DNA of 28,919 nucleotides. Source: Candidatus Pelagibacter sp. GTDB taxonomy: Bacteria > Pseudomonadota > Alphaproteobacteria > Pelagibacterales > Pelagibacteraceae. The stretch is taken from the NCBI GenBank assembly GCA_028099475.1, contig JAOHHF010000010.1, positions 1 through 28,919 of the forward strand, read 5' to 3'. How positions within the stretch are numbered: the first letter of the stretch is position 1; every line of letters begins with the position of its first letter. Both the position numbers and the translations under genes were made by a program. The notes under the pieces are model-generated. The model did no database searches. It was not told where the DNA came from and saw only the letters and a list, made by a program, of their open reading frames with translations. Below are positions 1 to 7,927 of the stretch, piece after piece.

Positions 1-852
1 TGTAAATGTAGAAATTGACAAAATGATTACCCAAGACGTTAAAACCTGTTTTTTTTCTAATACGATGATGCAATGCAAAAGAGTTGTTAATGCTAACCAA
101 GGCATTAAAGAAACATTTTCAACTGGATCCCAAAACCAAAAACCACCCCAACCTAGTTCATAATACGCCCAAATAGATCCAAGTAAAATTCCTAAAGTTA
201 AAAATACCCATGAAGCAATAATCCATTTTTTTATATGTGAGGCCCATACCTTTGAAACTAGATTAAGATAAGTGGCAGCTAAAGCTGATGAAAATATAAT
301 TGATGATCCTACATATCCTAAATATAAAATTGGTGGATGAATTGCTAAAGCAGGATCTTGGAGTATAGGATTGAGGCCCATTCCTTCCTCAGGGGTTGGA
401 AAAATAAAATTAAATGGATTTGATGTTTGAATTAAGAAAAGAAAAAATCCTATAATTATAATTTGCTGAAAAATTAAAGTTAAAAGTTTATATTTAAGTG
501 GCTGATTTTTAGTTTTTAAAAAAAAGATTAAAATAAATAAAGTTAATACTAACAACCATAGCAGTAAACTCCCCTCATGATTTCCCCATGTTCCAGCTAT
601 TTTATAAAAAAGCGGTTTTGTAGTATGAGAGTTGTTAAAGACTGTTTCATTACTAAAATCAGATAATACAAAAGATATAATTAAACATACAAAACTGATC
701 ACAACTAAAAAGAATTGTAGAAAAGTAAAAGATAATATCTTTGTATTAAGTGATGAAGAGTTTTGAAAATTTTTGATTGAAAAATAAACAAGTATTAAAC
801 TAATGCCTAGCCCTAAAATTAATGCGTAGTATCCAATAGAGCTATAAAGCAA
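1..852 (-). CDS. ccmF: Cytochrome c-type biogenesis protein CcmF, partial (N-terminal part)
   Basis: CcmF is the large membrane subunit of the system I heme lyase that attaches heme b to apocytochrome c on the periplasmic side. Reading the minus strand from a TTG at 852 gives an open frame of 284 codons to the window edge, rich in membrane segments. It contains the family tryptophan-rich motif GGFWFWDPVENVSLMPW and, before it, AIHPPILYLGY, both typical of CcmF and heme-handling proteins. TTG at 852 is chosen because it directly follows the ccmE stop (854-856) and no ATG lies nearby. The full protein is usually about 640-660 residues, so more than half lies outside the window. It is the last visible gene of the run ccmC-ccmD-ccmE-ccmF. 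Family assignment is firm; the start codon is an inference. Confidence 0.93.
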   Translation of the reverse strand, partial: MLYSSIGYYALILGLGISLILVYFSIKNFQNSSSLNTKILSFTFLQFFLVVISFVCLIISFVLSDFSNETVFNNSHTTKPLFYKIAGTWGNHEGSLLLWLLVLTLFILIFFLKTKNQPLKYKLLTLIFQQIIIIGFFLFLIQTSNPFNFIFPTPEEGMGLNPILQDPALAIHPPILYLGYVGSSIIFSSALAATYLNLVSKVWASHIKKWIIASWVFLTLGILLGSIWAYYELGWGGFWFWDPVENVSLMPWLALTTLLHCIIVLEKKQVLTSWVIILSISTFT

Positions 853-853
853 T

Positions 854-1273
854 TTATTTATCCTCCAATGCTGCTTTTACTTCTGGAGGCATATAATTTT
901 CATCGTGTTTTGCTAAAATTTTTGTAGCAGATAAAACATTTCGATCTTTTAAAAAACCTTCAGCAACCACTCCTTTTTCCTCTTCAAAAAGATTTGGTAC
1001 TGCTCCAGTGAAACTGACATTTATTTCATTTTTAAAATCAGTGATAATAAAATTAATTTCGTTAGAATTGATGGAAATTGAATTTTTTTTAACCATACCA
1101 CCCACTCTAATTTTACTCTTATTAAGTTCTACAGAAGAATTAATTTCTGATGGTGATTGAAAATAAACAACATTTTCTTCTAGTGATTTTAAAACTAAAA
1201 AGACAGTTAATACTAAGGTTAAAAAAATAATTACTACAAACAAAAATCTTAATTTAACTTTACGACCATACAT
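854..1273 (-). CDS. ccmE: Heme chaperone CcmE
   Basis: CcmE is a membrane-anchored periplasmic chaperone that binds heme covalently and passes it to the CcmF lyase. The 139-residue product has one N-terminal membrane anchor (about residues 8-29) and an OB-fold-like domain. The heme-binding signature [10 protein letters not shown] lies near the C-terminus, with the covalent heme ligand expected at His123 and the conserved Tyr at 127. Length is normal for the family. It sits 10 nt after ccmD and just before ccmF in the same direction, which matches the usual ccm order in alphaproteobacteria. Confidence 0.97.
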   Translation of the reverse strand: MYGRKVKLRFLFVVIIFLTLVLTVFLVLKSLEENVVYFQSPSEINSSVELNKSKIRVGGMVKKNSISINSNEINFIITDFKNEINVSFTGAVPNLFEEEKGVVAEGFLKDRNVLSATKILAKHDENYMPPEVKAALEDK

Positions 1274-1283
1274 GGTTTAAAAG

Positions 1284-1511
1284 TTAATTGTTTGTGGCGT
1301 TAGCTAATATTTCTTTATTAATTCTTTGTGATTTTGCAGAATTAGCTTTCTCAGTGTTAAGAGATCCAAATTTAGCAACAAATTTATTTTGCTCTTTAAC
1401 AAATTGAATTTTTGTAACTAAATAAAGAGCTGTGAAACTCAAAAGAGTAAAGCTGAAAGCAGATAAAACGTAAACACCGTATCCGTTCATAAAAAGTAGT
1501 TCATTAATCAT
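1284..1511 (-). CDS. ccmD: Heme exporter protein CcmD
   Basis: CcmD is a small single-pass membrane protein that helps release holo-CcmE from the CcmABC complex. The 75-residue product has one hydrophobic helix (about residues 12-33) preceded by NGYGVYVLSAF, which resembles the G-Y-x-x-Y-V motif of CcmD. The tail after the helix is polar and charged. CcmD proteins are short and diverge strongly, so position is important evidence: it lies between ccmC (4-nt ATGA overlap at 1508-1511) and ccmE. The tail of roughly 40 residues is somewhat longer than in typical members. Confidence 0.85.
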   Translation of the reverse strand: MINELLFMNGYGVYVLSAFSFTLLSFTALYLVTKIQFVKEQNKFVAKFGSLNTEKANSAKSQRINKEILANATNN

Positions 1512-2215
1512 AATCTATCTAAGCCTTTATTTTTAATTTTTATCAGTTCTGTATTATATTTCATTAAAAAAATTAGCAATGAAAAAAGAGCAAATGCCGC
1601 AGTCATTATTAGTAATGGAAAAAGCATCGATGAGTGAATTGAGCTTTTTGACAAAATATTAATTGAAGCTGGTTGATGAAGTGTGTTCCACCAATCAACT
1701 GAATATTTTATAATTGGGACATTAATAATTCCTAAAATTGTAATAATAGTACTGATCTTAAAAACTTTTTCTTCATTTTCATAAATTCTCCAAGAAATTA
1801 AATACATTGCATAAAATAAAGCTAATATTAACATTGAGGTAATTCGTGCATCCCAGGCCCACCAAGTTCCCCACGTTGGCTTACCCCAAATGGAACCCGT
1901 AACTAGTGCAATAATATTAAAGACAAAACCAGAGGGAGCTAAACTTTTAGCTATTAAAAATAAATTTTTGTTCTTAAAAATAAATCCGCTAATTGATAAA
2001 AATGTTATAGAAGAAAAAATTCCTAAAGAAATCCAAGCAGCTGGAACATGTACATACATAATTCTGACAGCATCACTTTGTTTATAATCTTCTGGTGATA
2101 AAACTAGAGCTTCTGTCAATCCAACTGAAATCACAATTACAAATAAAAATAAAATATATTTTGGTGCCTTGGAAGTTATCTGAAAAATTTTATTTGGTTG
2201 AAAGAGTTTAAACAT
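1508..2215 (-). CDS. ccmC: Heme exporter protein CcmC
   Basis: CcmC is an integral membrane heme-handling protein that loads heme onto CcmE. The 235-residue product has about six membrane segments. It carries the tryptophan-rich periplasmic motif WGTWWAWD at residues 115-122, and two candidate axial His residues, His56 in YVHVPAAW and a second in NTLHQPASI. Length is usual for CcmC. It is the first gene of the local ccm run. ccmA and ccmB are not next to it, so they must be encoded elsewhere if the pathway is complete. No good Shine-Dalgarno sequence precedes the ATG at 2215. The 160 nt upstream hold a hairpin-like structure described separately. Confidence 0.96.
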   Translation of the reverse strand: MFKLFQPNKIFQITSKAPKYILFLFVIVISVGLTEALVLSPEDYKQSDAVRIMYVHVPAAWISLGIFSSITFLSISGFIFKNKNLFLIAKSLAPSGFVFNIIALVTGSIWGKPTWGTWWAWDARITSMLILALFYAMYLISWRIYENEEKVFKISTIITILGIINVPIIKYSVDWWNTLHQPASINILSKSSIHSSMLFPLLIMTAAFALFSLLIFLMKYNTELIKIKNKGLDRL

Positions 2216-2367
2216 ATTTTTGTTAATGTTTATTATGAAAAGGATTTCCGATCAAGAATGCAGAGGGAGATAATAATTTGAAATTAACGATTAACATCCT
2301 TGATCAGAATATGAATTATATTGCCAAGCTTGTGTGGCCTAGATTTGAGCTAAATGTGTTTGAAAAA
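2216..2367 (-). ncRNA. Candidate structured RNA or leader in front of ccmC (unassigned)
   Basis: This gap between hspQ and ccmC is the longest in the window and is less AT-monotonous than other spacers. Two 11-nt arms, 2250-2260 and 2295-2305, form an inverted repeat around a 34-nt loop. Read as minus-strand RNA all 11 positions pair, with one G-U wobble. Read as plus-strand RNA the same position becomes an A-C mismatch, which favours the minus strand. Smaller hairpins are possible: 5-bp arms in the AATAT/ATATT repeat near 2309-2323, and GCCA/TGGC around 2324-2339. It could be a 5' leader of ccmC or a free small RNA. I cannot match it to a known family by eye. Confidence 0.4.
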
Positions 2368-2388
2368 TGATGTCTTTAGTTAGACATC
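2363..2388 (-). terminator. Rho-independent terminator-like hairpin overlapping the hspQ stop codon
   Basis: On the minus strand a perfect 7-bp stem (GATGTCT at 2388-2382 with AGACATC at 2375-2369) has a 6-nt loop that contains the hspQ TAA stop (2378-2376). It is followed by ATTTTT (2368-2363). The stem is short and only partly GC, so termination strength is uncertain. Confidence 0.55.
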
Positions 2389-2696
2389 TTGAAATAACTT
2401 GAGCCCTTTTTTCCTGAAAAAATCTCCTCAATTAGAGGATGTTTAATAGGTTCATCTGAGTCATCCATAAGAAGGTTTTGTTGGGAAACGTATGCCTCAT
2501 AAGTAATTTCATCATTTTCAGCTAGTAAATGATAAAAAGGTTGGTCTTTTCTTGGTCTAACGTTTTTTGGAATTGACTGATACCATTCTTCAGAATTATT
2601 AAATTCAAAATCTACATCATAAATTACACCTCTAAACTCAAAGTGTTTATGTTTTACGATATCTCCAATTGAGAATTTAGCTTTTTGAATTGGCAT
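2376..2696 (-). CDS. hspQ: Heat shock protein HspQ
   Basis: HspQ (YccV-like, hemimethylated-DNA-binding domain family) is a small cytoplasmic protein; in Enterobacteria it modulates Lon protease and was first described as binding hemimethylated DNA. The 106-residue product shows the family core: FSIGDIVKHKHFEFRGVIYD at the N-terminus, then RPRKDQPFYHLLAEN and TYEAYVSQQNLL. This covers the whole domain at normal length. It is a single-gene unit read away from yciB/ispZ, with a hairpin across its stop codon. Function in this organism is inferred from the family only. Confidence 0.93.
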   Translation of the reverse strand: MPIQKAKFSIGDIVKHKHFEFRGVIYDVDFEFNNSEEWYQSIPKNVRPRKDQPFYHLLAENDEITYEAYVSQQNLLMDDSDEPIKHPLIEEIFSGKKGSSYFKMSN

Positions 2697-2782
2697 AGCT
2701 TTAGTATGGGTATTTAAAAATAAAAATCAATGCTAAAAATATAAATGTTTTGTGATGTGGCAAATATGTTAATATCTTTTTA

Positions 2783-3337
2783 GTGAATAAATCATTTTTA
2801 AAATTTGTCACAGATTTTGGACCATTAGCAATATTTTTTTTTTATTACTACAATAGTGGAAAAAATTTATCAGTTGCTATCCCTCCACTTATAGTTGCAA
2901 CTTTAATTGCATTAGCGATCGTTTGGTTTTTTGAAAAAAAAATACCAATGATGCCATTAATAAGTGGAATCTTAATTACATTTTTTGGAGGACTAACTAT
3001 TTATTTTAACGATCCAATATTTATTTATGTTAAGCCAACAATTATTAATATTTTATTCGCTTTAGCTTTATTTTTTGGAAAATATTTTACTAAGGAGCCT
3101 GTATTGAAAAAAATTATGGGTAAATCAATTCATTTAACAGATATTGGATGGGAACTATTGAATAAAAGATGGATGTTTTTTTTCTTTGGTCTCGCAATAC
3201 TAAATGAATGTGTTTGGAGAACACAAACTGAAGAATTTTGGGTAAATTTTAAAGTATGGGGAATGTTGCCAATCACTATAATTTTTACTGGTTTTCAAAT
3301 ACCTTTAATTAATAAACATAAAATTGATGTCCAATAA
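2783..3337 (+). CDS. yciB: Inner membrane-spanning protein YciB / septation protein A (IspZ)
   Basis: YciB (IspZ) is a polytopic inner membrane protein linked in other bacteria to cell division and envelope synthesis. The 184-residue product has five to six hydrophobic helices and family features: an N-terminal FGPLAIFFFYYY, EKKIPMMPLISG, and a C-terminal block with WELLNKRW and LNECVWR. A GTG at 2783 is the start; no better in-frame start fits the N-terminus. Its 3' end overlaps the next gene by about 11 nt, so the two are probably co-transcribed. Confidence 0.93.
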   Translation: MNKSFLKFVTDFGPLAIFFFYYYNSGKNLSVAIPPLIVATLIALAIVWFFEKKIPMMPLISGILITFFGGLTIYFNDPIFIYVKPTIINILFALALFFGKYFTKEPVLKKIMGKSIHLTDIGWELLNKRWMFFFFGLAILNECVWRTQTEEFWVNFKVWGMLPITIIFTGFQIPLINKHKIDVQ

Positions 3338-3671
3338 TTTAAAGCTTGTAATCAATAATGCTTACAAACAACTTGAAGAAAGACAATTTTTTGAAAGAGA
3401 TGAACTAAAAGTTATTTTAGATTTATATGCAAAAATGGTTTCTGAAGGATCATGGAAAGATTATGGTCTAAGTATCTCCAGTAAACAAGTGAGCTTCAGT
3501 GTTTTTAGAAATGCAGCCGAAAATGCTTTGTACAAAATATGTAAAAATTTTAAGCCTAAAAATAAAAATCTAAAATATTTAATAACAGATACTAGTGGAA
3601 AAATTTTAAAAAACTCTTTTGACCTTAAGATTTTACTAAAAAATACTAATTGGAAAAAATTACAAAAATAA
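3327..3671 (+). CDS. DUF2794 family protein
   Basis: This 114-residue product is a conserved alphaproteobacterial protein of unknown function. It matches the DUF2794 pattern: FERDELKVILDLYAKMVSEG, then WKDYG, FSVFRNAAENALYKICK and a final LKYLITDTSGKILKNS. It has no signal peptide or membrane segment, so it is probably cytoplasmic. I take the ATG at 3327; a TTG one codon upstream is also possible. It overlaps yciB by 11 nt and converges with the Bax-inhibitor-like gene with only 2 nt between the stops. Confidence 0.85.
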   Translation: MSNNLKLVINNAYKQLEERQFFERDELKVILDLYAKMVSEGSWKDYGLSISSKQVSFSVFRNAAENALYKICKNFKPKNKNLKYLITDTSGKILKNSFDLKILLKNTNWKKLQK

Positions 3672-3673
3672 AA

Positions 3674-4435
3674 TTATCTTCTTTGACCAAATAATCTAAG
3701 CAACATTATAAATAAATTTATAAAGTCCAAATAAAGAGTAAGAGCACCCATCACAGCTTTTTTGCCCATAATCTCACCAGTGTCACTTACAGCGTACATG
3801 TTTTTAATTTTTTGAGTATCGTAAGCTGTTAAACCAACAAAAATTAAAACACCTAAAATTGATATTACAAAATACATCATTGAAGATTTCATGAATATAT
3901 TAACTATCGAAGCAATTATTATTCCAATTAAACCCATCATTAAAAATGAACCTAATTTTGTTAAATCTCTTTTAGTTGTGTAACCATAAATACTCATTGC
4001 ACCAAACGTTGCTGAGCATATAAAGAAAACTCTTGTTACACTCATGCCAGTGTAAACTAATAGAATTGAAGATAATGATAAGCCCATTAATCCTGCAAAA
4101 ACCCAAAAAGTTGTTTGAGCTTTTGATGCGCTCATTTTATTGATGCCAAAACTCATATAAAAAACGATACCTAAAGGCGCCAACATAACGAGCCATTTTA
4201 ATCCTGACATATAAATTGCGTTACCTACTGATGTTAGACCTACGATTGATCCAGCATCGTTCGTTACTACCGACATTTTAAAAGTAAGTAATGCAACTAT
4301 TCCTGTTAATAAAATTCCAGTTGCCATGTAATTATAAACTTTTAGCATGTAGGCTCTTAAGCCCTCATCCATTACAACCGTTGACTGTTGAGCTGCTTTA
4401 GCTCTATTTAAGATTCCGTTTTTATTAAATTCCAT
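3674..4435 (-). CDS. Bax inhibitor-1 / YccA family membrane protein
   Basis: The 253-residue product is a seven-helix membrane protein of the BI-1 (UPF0005, YccA/YbhL) family. Visible family features are LRAYMLKVYNYMATGILLTG at the start of the membrane region, ATFGAMSIYGYTTKRDLTKLG in the middle and the C-terminal LTAYDTQKIKNMYA, in which the aspartate belongs to the proposed pH-sensing pair. It ends LTLYLDFINLFIMLLRLFGQRR, as in many alphaproteobacterial members. Relatives act in calcium leak or modulate FtsH. No function in this organism can be read from context, as it is a single gene flanked by opposite-strand genes. Confidence 0.95.
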   Translation of the reverse strand: MEFNKNGILNRAKAAQQSTVVMDEGLRAYMLKVYNYMATGILLTGIVALLTFKMSVVTNDAGSIVGLTSVGNAIYMSGLKWLVMLAPLGIVFYMSFGINKMSASKAQTTFWVFAGLMGLSLSSILLVYTGMSVTRVFFICSATFGAMSIYGYTTKRDLTKLGSFLMMGLIGIIIASIVNIFMKSSMMYFVISILGVLIFVGLTAYDTQKIKNMYAVSDTGEIMGKKAVMGALTLYLDFINLFIMLLRLFGQRR

Positions 4436-4443
4436 AATGATTA

Positions 4444-4472
4444 TATATAATAGCCTTTTACTAATTATTCAA
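4444..4472 (-). promoter_or_regulatory. Candidate sigma-70-type promoter for the BI-1 family gene
   Basis: On the minus strand TTGAAT (4472-4467) and TATATA (4449-4444) are separated by exactly 17 nt. The expected start site falls within a few nucleotides of the ATG at 4435, so the mRNA would have almost no leader. In DNA this AT-rich, chance matches are common. Confidence 0.35.
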
Positions 4473-4518
4473 GATACCATAAAAGAATTAAAATATTTAG
4501 AATTAAGCAAAAACCATT

Positions 4519-5556
4519 ATGAATTATAAAAAATTAGGTAATACTGATCTTGATGTAAGCACAATTTGTCTCGGTACTATGACTTGGGGTGAACAAAACA
4601 CTCAAGAAGAGGGGTTTGAACAAATGGATTACGCACTTGATCAAGGTGTAAATTTTTGGGACACCGCTGAACTATATTCTGTTCCACCAAAAGAAGAAAC
4701 ATATGGTCACACAGAAGTTATAATTGGTAATTGGTTTCAAAAATCAAAAAAAAGAGACAAAGTTATTTTAGCATCAAAAGTTGCAGGTCCTATGAGGGCA
4801 TATTTAAGAGGTGGTGGAAATAATTATGGCATAGATAAAATGACTCAAGCTGTAGAAGACAGCTTGAAAAGATTGCAAACTGATTACATTGATCTTTATC
4901 AATTACATTGGCCAGAAAGAAATACAAATATGTTTGGGCGTCTTGGTTATGAGCACAAAGATAATGGTGAATGGAATAAATTTGAAGATGTTCTTGGAAA
5001 TCTTAAAAGATTTGTAGATGCTGGAAAAATAAGAGAAATTGGTTTATCCAATGAAACTCCTTGGGGTGTTACAAAATACTTGGAGCTTTCAAAAGACAAA
5101 GGTTTGCCAAGAATGATGTCTGTTCAGAACCCTTATAGCTTGTTGAACAGAACTTATGAAGTTGGTTTGGCTGAAATTTCTGTAAGAGATCAAATAGGTC
5201 TTCTGGCTTACTCACCCTTAGCTAGTGGGTACTTGTCAGGAAAATATAGAAATAATCAATTACCTAAAAATTCTAGAATTGAAAGAGATCCTAATTTTTG
5301 GACAAGGTATGCAAAGCCCAATACTGAAAAAGCTGTTGAGGCATATTTTAAAATTGCAAAAAAACATGGACTTGACCTAGCACAGATGTCTCTAAAGTTT
5401 TTAGAAATTCAACCATTTGTTACCTCTGTTATAATTGGGGCAACCACAATGGAGCAGTTGAAAACTAACATAGAAAGTGTAAATATAAACTTAACTGATG
5501 ATGTCATCAAAGAAATTAATGAAGTTCAAACTATATATCCTAATCCATGTCCATAA
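4519..5556 (+). CDS. Aldo/keto reductase, Tas-like
   Basis: This is a cytoplasmic NAD(P)H-dependent oxidoreductase of the aldo/keto reductase superfamily, closest in style to E. coli Tas (similar length, 345 residues). The TIM-barrel catalytic tetrad is visible: Asp48 and Tyr53 in WDTAELYSV, Lys87 in LASKVAG and His120 in LYQLHWPERN. The C-terminal cofactor region SVIIGATTMEQLKTNI is also present. The insertion between the first two catalytic residues and the GHTE segment fits the Tas subgroup. The substrate cannot be predicted. It overlaps the IalB-like gene by 10 nt and begins a same-strand run to argG. Confidence 0.94.
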   Translation: MNYKKLGNTDLDVSTICLGTMTWGEQNTQEEGFEQMDYALDQGVNFWDTAELYSVPPKEETYGHTEVIIGNWFQKSKKRDKVILASKVAGPMRAYLRGGGNNYGIDKMTQAVEDSLKRLQTDYIDLYQLHWPERNTNMFGRLGYEHKDNGEWNKFEDVLGNLKRFVDAGKIREIGLSNETPWGVTKYLELSKDKGLPRMMSVQNPYSLLNRTYEVGLAEISVRDQIGLLAYSPLASGYLSGKYRNNQLPKNSRIERDPNFWTRYAKPNTEKAVEAYFKIAKKHGLDLAQMSLKFLEIQPFVTSVIIGATTMEQLKTNIESVNINLTDDVIKEINEVQTIYPNPCP

Positions 5557-6059
5557 TTAAAAAAACTATACCCACATTATTAATAATCTTAATTACATGG
5601 TGTGGTCAATTATCAGCAGAAGAAATAAAAAAAATTGGAAAATATAAAGATTGGCAAGCGATGACTGTAACAGATGGAGGTGAAAAAGTATGCTTTGCTC
5701 AATCATCTCCTGTACTACAAGCTCCTAAATCAAATAAAAGAGATGCAAAATTATTTGTTGCCTTTAGACCTCTTGAAAAAATAATTAATGAAGTAAGTGT
5801 AACTGGAGGATACGAATTCAATAATAAAAATTCAGTAACCGCTACTTCAGGTAAAAATAAATTTAAATTTGATATTAAAGAACAAGGTTTTGCATGGATT
5901 GCCGATACTAAGGTTGAAGCTAAAATGATTAAAAAAATGAAAAAAGGGTCAAGAATTATGATTACTGGATATAATCAAAAAGGATCTCAAACAATCGATC
6001 ACTATTCACTATTAGGTTTCACTAAAGCTTACAACACAGTAAAAAAAGCTTGTAGTTAA
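5547..6059 (+). CDS. IalB-like (invasion associated locus B) family secreted protein
   Basis: The 170-residue product starts with a signal peptide (about residues 1-24, ending GQLSAEE). The rest follows the IalB family pattern: GKYKDWQAMTVTDGGEKVCF, then LFVAFRPLEKIINEVSVTGG and a C-terminal TIDHYSLLGFTKAYN. IalB-type proteins are periplasmic or envelope proteins common in alphaproteobacteria. The name comes from a Bartonella invasion gene and does not imply virulence here. It starts inside the end of the aldo/keto reductase gene and is followed 4 nt later by argG, so it is probably in the same transcript. Confidence 0.85.
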   Translation: MSIIKKTIPTLLIILITWCGQLSAEEIKKIGKYKDWQAMTVTDGGEKVCFAQSSPVLQAPKSNKRDAKLFVAFRPLEKIINEVSVTGGYEFNNKNSVTATSGKNKFKFDIKEQGFAWIADTKVEAKMIKKMKKGSRIMITGYNQKGSQTIDHYSLLGFTKAYNTVKKACS

Positions 6060-6063
6060 TTTA

Positions 6064-7251
6064 ATGAAATCAAAAAAGAAAATAGTTCTAGCCTATTCTG
6101 GAGGCCTAGATACTTCTATAATATTAAAATGGCTTCAAGAAAATTATGATGCAGAAGTAATTTGTTATACTGCAGATGTTGGTCAAGAAATTGATAGAAA
6201 AAAAATTGTAACTAATGCAAAGAAATTTGGTGTCAAAAATATAATCATTAAAGATTTAAAAGATATTTTTGTTAAAGATTATGTTTACCCAATGATTAGA
6301 GGTCACGCAATCTATGAAGGTGTTTACTTGTTGGGTACATCAATAGCAAGACCACTTATTGCAAAAGATCAAATTAGGGTAGCTAAAAAATTCAAAGCTT
6401 ATGCGGTTTCTCATGGAGCAACTGGCAAAGGAAATGATCAGGTCAGATTTGAATTAGGATATCATTATTTTGGACCCAATATAAAAATTATTGCTCCTTG
6501 GAGAATTTGGAAATTAAAATCTAGAACAGATCTTATAAATTACGCAAAGAAACATGGTATTGCTATTCCAAAAGATAAAAAAGGAGCTCCACCTTTTTCA
6601 ATTGATGATAATTTATTTCATACATCAACAGAGGGTAAAGTTTTAGAGAACCCAAAAAATTCAGCACCAGAATTTATTTTTCAAAGATCGGTTTCACCTG
6701 AAAAAGCTCCTAATAAATCAAGTTATGTAACTATCAATTTTGCAAATGGAGACCCATTTGGAATTAATGGAAAAAAACTCTCTCCAGCAAAATTATTAGA
6801 AAAACTCAACCAACTTGCAGGTAAAAATGGAATTGGAAGAGTTGATTTAGTAGAAAATAGATTTATTGGAATAAAATCTAGAGGAGTATACGAAACTCCA
6901 GGTGGCACATTATTAATTCATGCACATAGAGCAATAGAATCAGTAACACTTGATAAAGAAACTATGCATAAAAAAGATCAAATAATGCCAAGATATGCTG
7001 AATTGATCTACAACGGATATTGGTATTCAAAAGAAAGATTTAAACTTCAAAAAATTGTCGATCTGAAAAAGAGTAAAGTAAATGGCTCAGTTAAACTCAA
7101 ACTTTACAAAGGAAATGTAATTATAGAGTCTAGACAAACTAAAAGCTCGGCATACTCAATGAAAAAAGTTTCCTTTGAAGAAAACAAAACGTTCAATAAA
7201 TCTAACGTTGAAAGATTTATCAATTTTCACAAGAAAAAACTTCGTTCTTAA
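6064..7251 (+). CDS. argG: Argininosuccinate synthase
   Basis: ArgG joins citrulline and aspartate with ATP to make argininosuccinate, the next-to-last step of arginine synthesis. The 395-residue product begins with the N-type ATP pyrophosphatase loop AYSGGLDTS (residues 10-18). It continues with the family blocks GHAIYEGVYLLGTSIARPLIAK, SHGATGKGNDQVRFELG and GRVDLVENRFIGIKSRGVYETPGG, each seen in order. Length is normal. No argH is next to it. It is closely spaced with the IalB-like gene upstream and the DsbA-like gene 4 nt downstream. Confidence 0.98.
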   Translation: MKSKKKIVLAYSGGLDTSIILKWLQENYDAEVICYTADVGQEIDRKKIVTNAKKFGVKNIIIKDLKDIFVKDYVYPMIRGHAIYEGVYLLGTSIARPLIAKDQIRVAKKFKAYAVSHGATGKGNDQVRFELGYHYFGPNIKIIAPWRIWKLKSRTDLINYAKKHGIAIPKDKKGAPPFSIDDNLFHTSTEGKVLENPKNSAPEFIFQRSVSPEKAPNKSSYVTINFANGDPFGINGKKLSPAKLLEKLNQLAGKNGIGRVDLVENRFIGIKSRGVYETPGGTLLIHAHRAIESVTLDKETMHKKDQIMPRYAELIYNGYWYSKERFKLQKIVDLKKSKVNGSVKLKLYKGNVIIESRQTKSSAYSMKKVSFEENKTFNKSNVERFINFHKKKLRS

Positions 7252-7255
7252 ATTG

Positions 7256-7873
7256 ATGAAAATAAATGTTTTTGCAGACACCATTTGTGGATGGTGTTTT
7301 ATTGGACATAAAAATCTGAATAAAGCCTTAAAAAATTTTCCAAATATTAAATTTGATATCAGACATATTCCATTTCAATTAAATCCAGATATGCCAGCTG
7401 AAGGTATTCCTAGAGATAAGTATTTAGAAATAAAATTTGGTGGAAAAGATTATGCTACTCCCATGTATGAAAATATGAGGTTAAAAGCAAAAGAGTCTGG
7501 CATGAATTTTAATTTGGATAAAATAAATAAAACTCCAAACACTGTTCTTTCTCATTTACTTATTATTTTAAGTGAACAATTTAATCTAGGAAATGAAATT
7601 AAAGGAAAAATATATCAATCGTATTTTATTGACGGACTTGATATTGGAAATTTAGATATTTTAATTGAAATTGCTAAACAAAATAATATTCCTGAAAATG
7701 AATTTAAAGGCTTTGTTAATGAAAAAAATATTGAACTTGTAAATGCAAAAATATCTGACGCTAGAGAAAAAAATATTAACGGTGTTCCTTTTTTTGAGAT
7801 AGGTAAAGATTTTATTTCAGGTGCACAGAGCTCAATTCAGCTAGAAAGTGTTATTAAATCTAATTTAAATTAG
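7256..7873 (+). CDS. DsbA family oxidoreductase (FrnE-like)
   Basis: This is a 205-residue thioredoxin-fold protein with a helical insertion, as in the DsbA/FrnE subfamily. The active site CGWC is at residues 11-14, near the N-terminus (MKINVFADTICGWCFIG). The cis-proline loop appears as NGVPFFEIG near the C-terminus, followed by FISGAQ. There is no signal peptide, so it is likely cytoplasmic, as expected for FrnE-like proteins rather than periplasmic DsbA. I chose the ATG at 7256, which puts the CxxC at the usual distance; the frame is open further upstream into argG, but that extension has no homologous look. Confidence 0.9.
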   Translation: MKINVFADTICGWCFIGHKNLNKALKNFPNIKFDIRHIPFQLNPDMPAEGIPRDKYLEIKFGGKDYATPMYENMRLKAKESGMNFNLDKINKTPNTVLSHLLIILSEQFNLGNEIKGKIYQSYFIDGLDIGNLDILIEIAKQNNIPENEFKGFVNEKNIELVNAKISDAREKNINGVPFFEIGKDFISGAQSSIQLESVIKSNLN

Positions 7874-7927
7874 GATGTAGGACAAATTAACAATTGTTAA
7901 AATTTTAAAAAATTATAACTTGATCCT

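Noticed and set aside
2223..2297. Minus-strand 24-codon ORF just before ccmC that could be a leader peptide
   Set aside because: Its only Shine-Dalgarno-like AAGG touches the ATG, too close for use, and the ORF is inside the stem region. Short ORFs are expected by chance.
2278..2370. Plus-strand small ORF (TTG start, 30 residues) with a purine-rich stretch upstream
   Set aside because: It lies antisense across the RNA-like hairpin region, uses a TTG start, and I see no family resemblance. The G-U pairing argues for a function on the other strand.
7175..7255. N-terminal extension of the DsbA-like protein into argG
   Set aside because: The extension is out-of-frame argG sequence; starting at 7256 places the CGWC site at the usual distance from the N-terminus.
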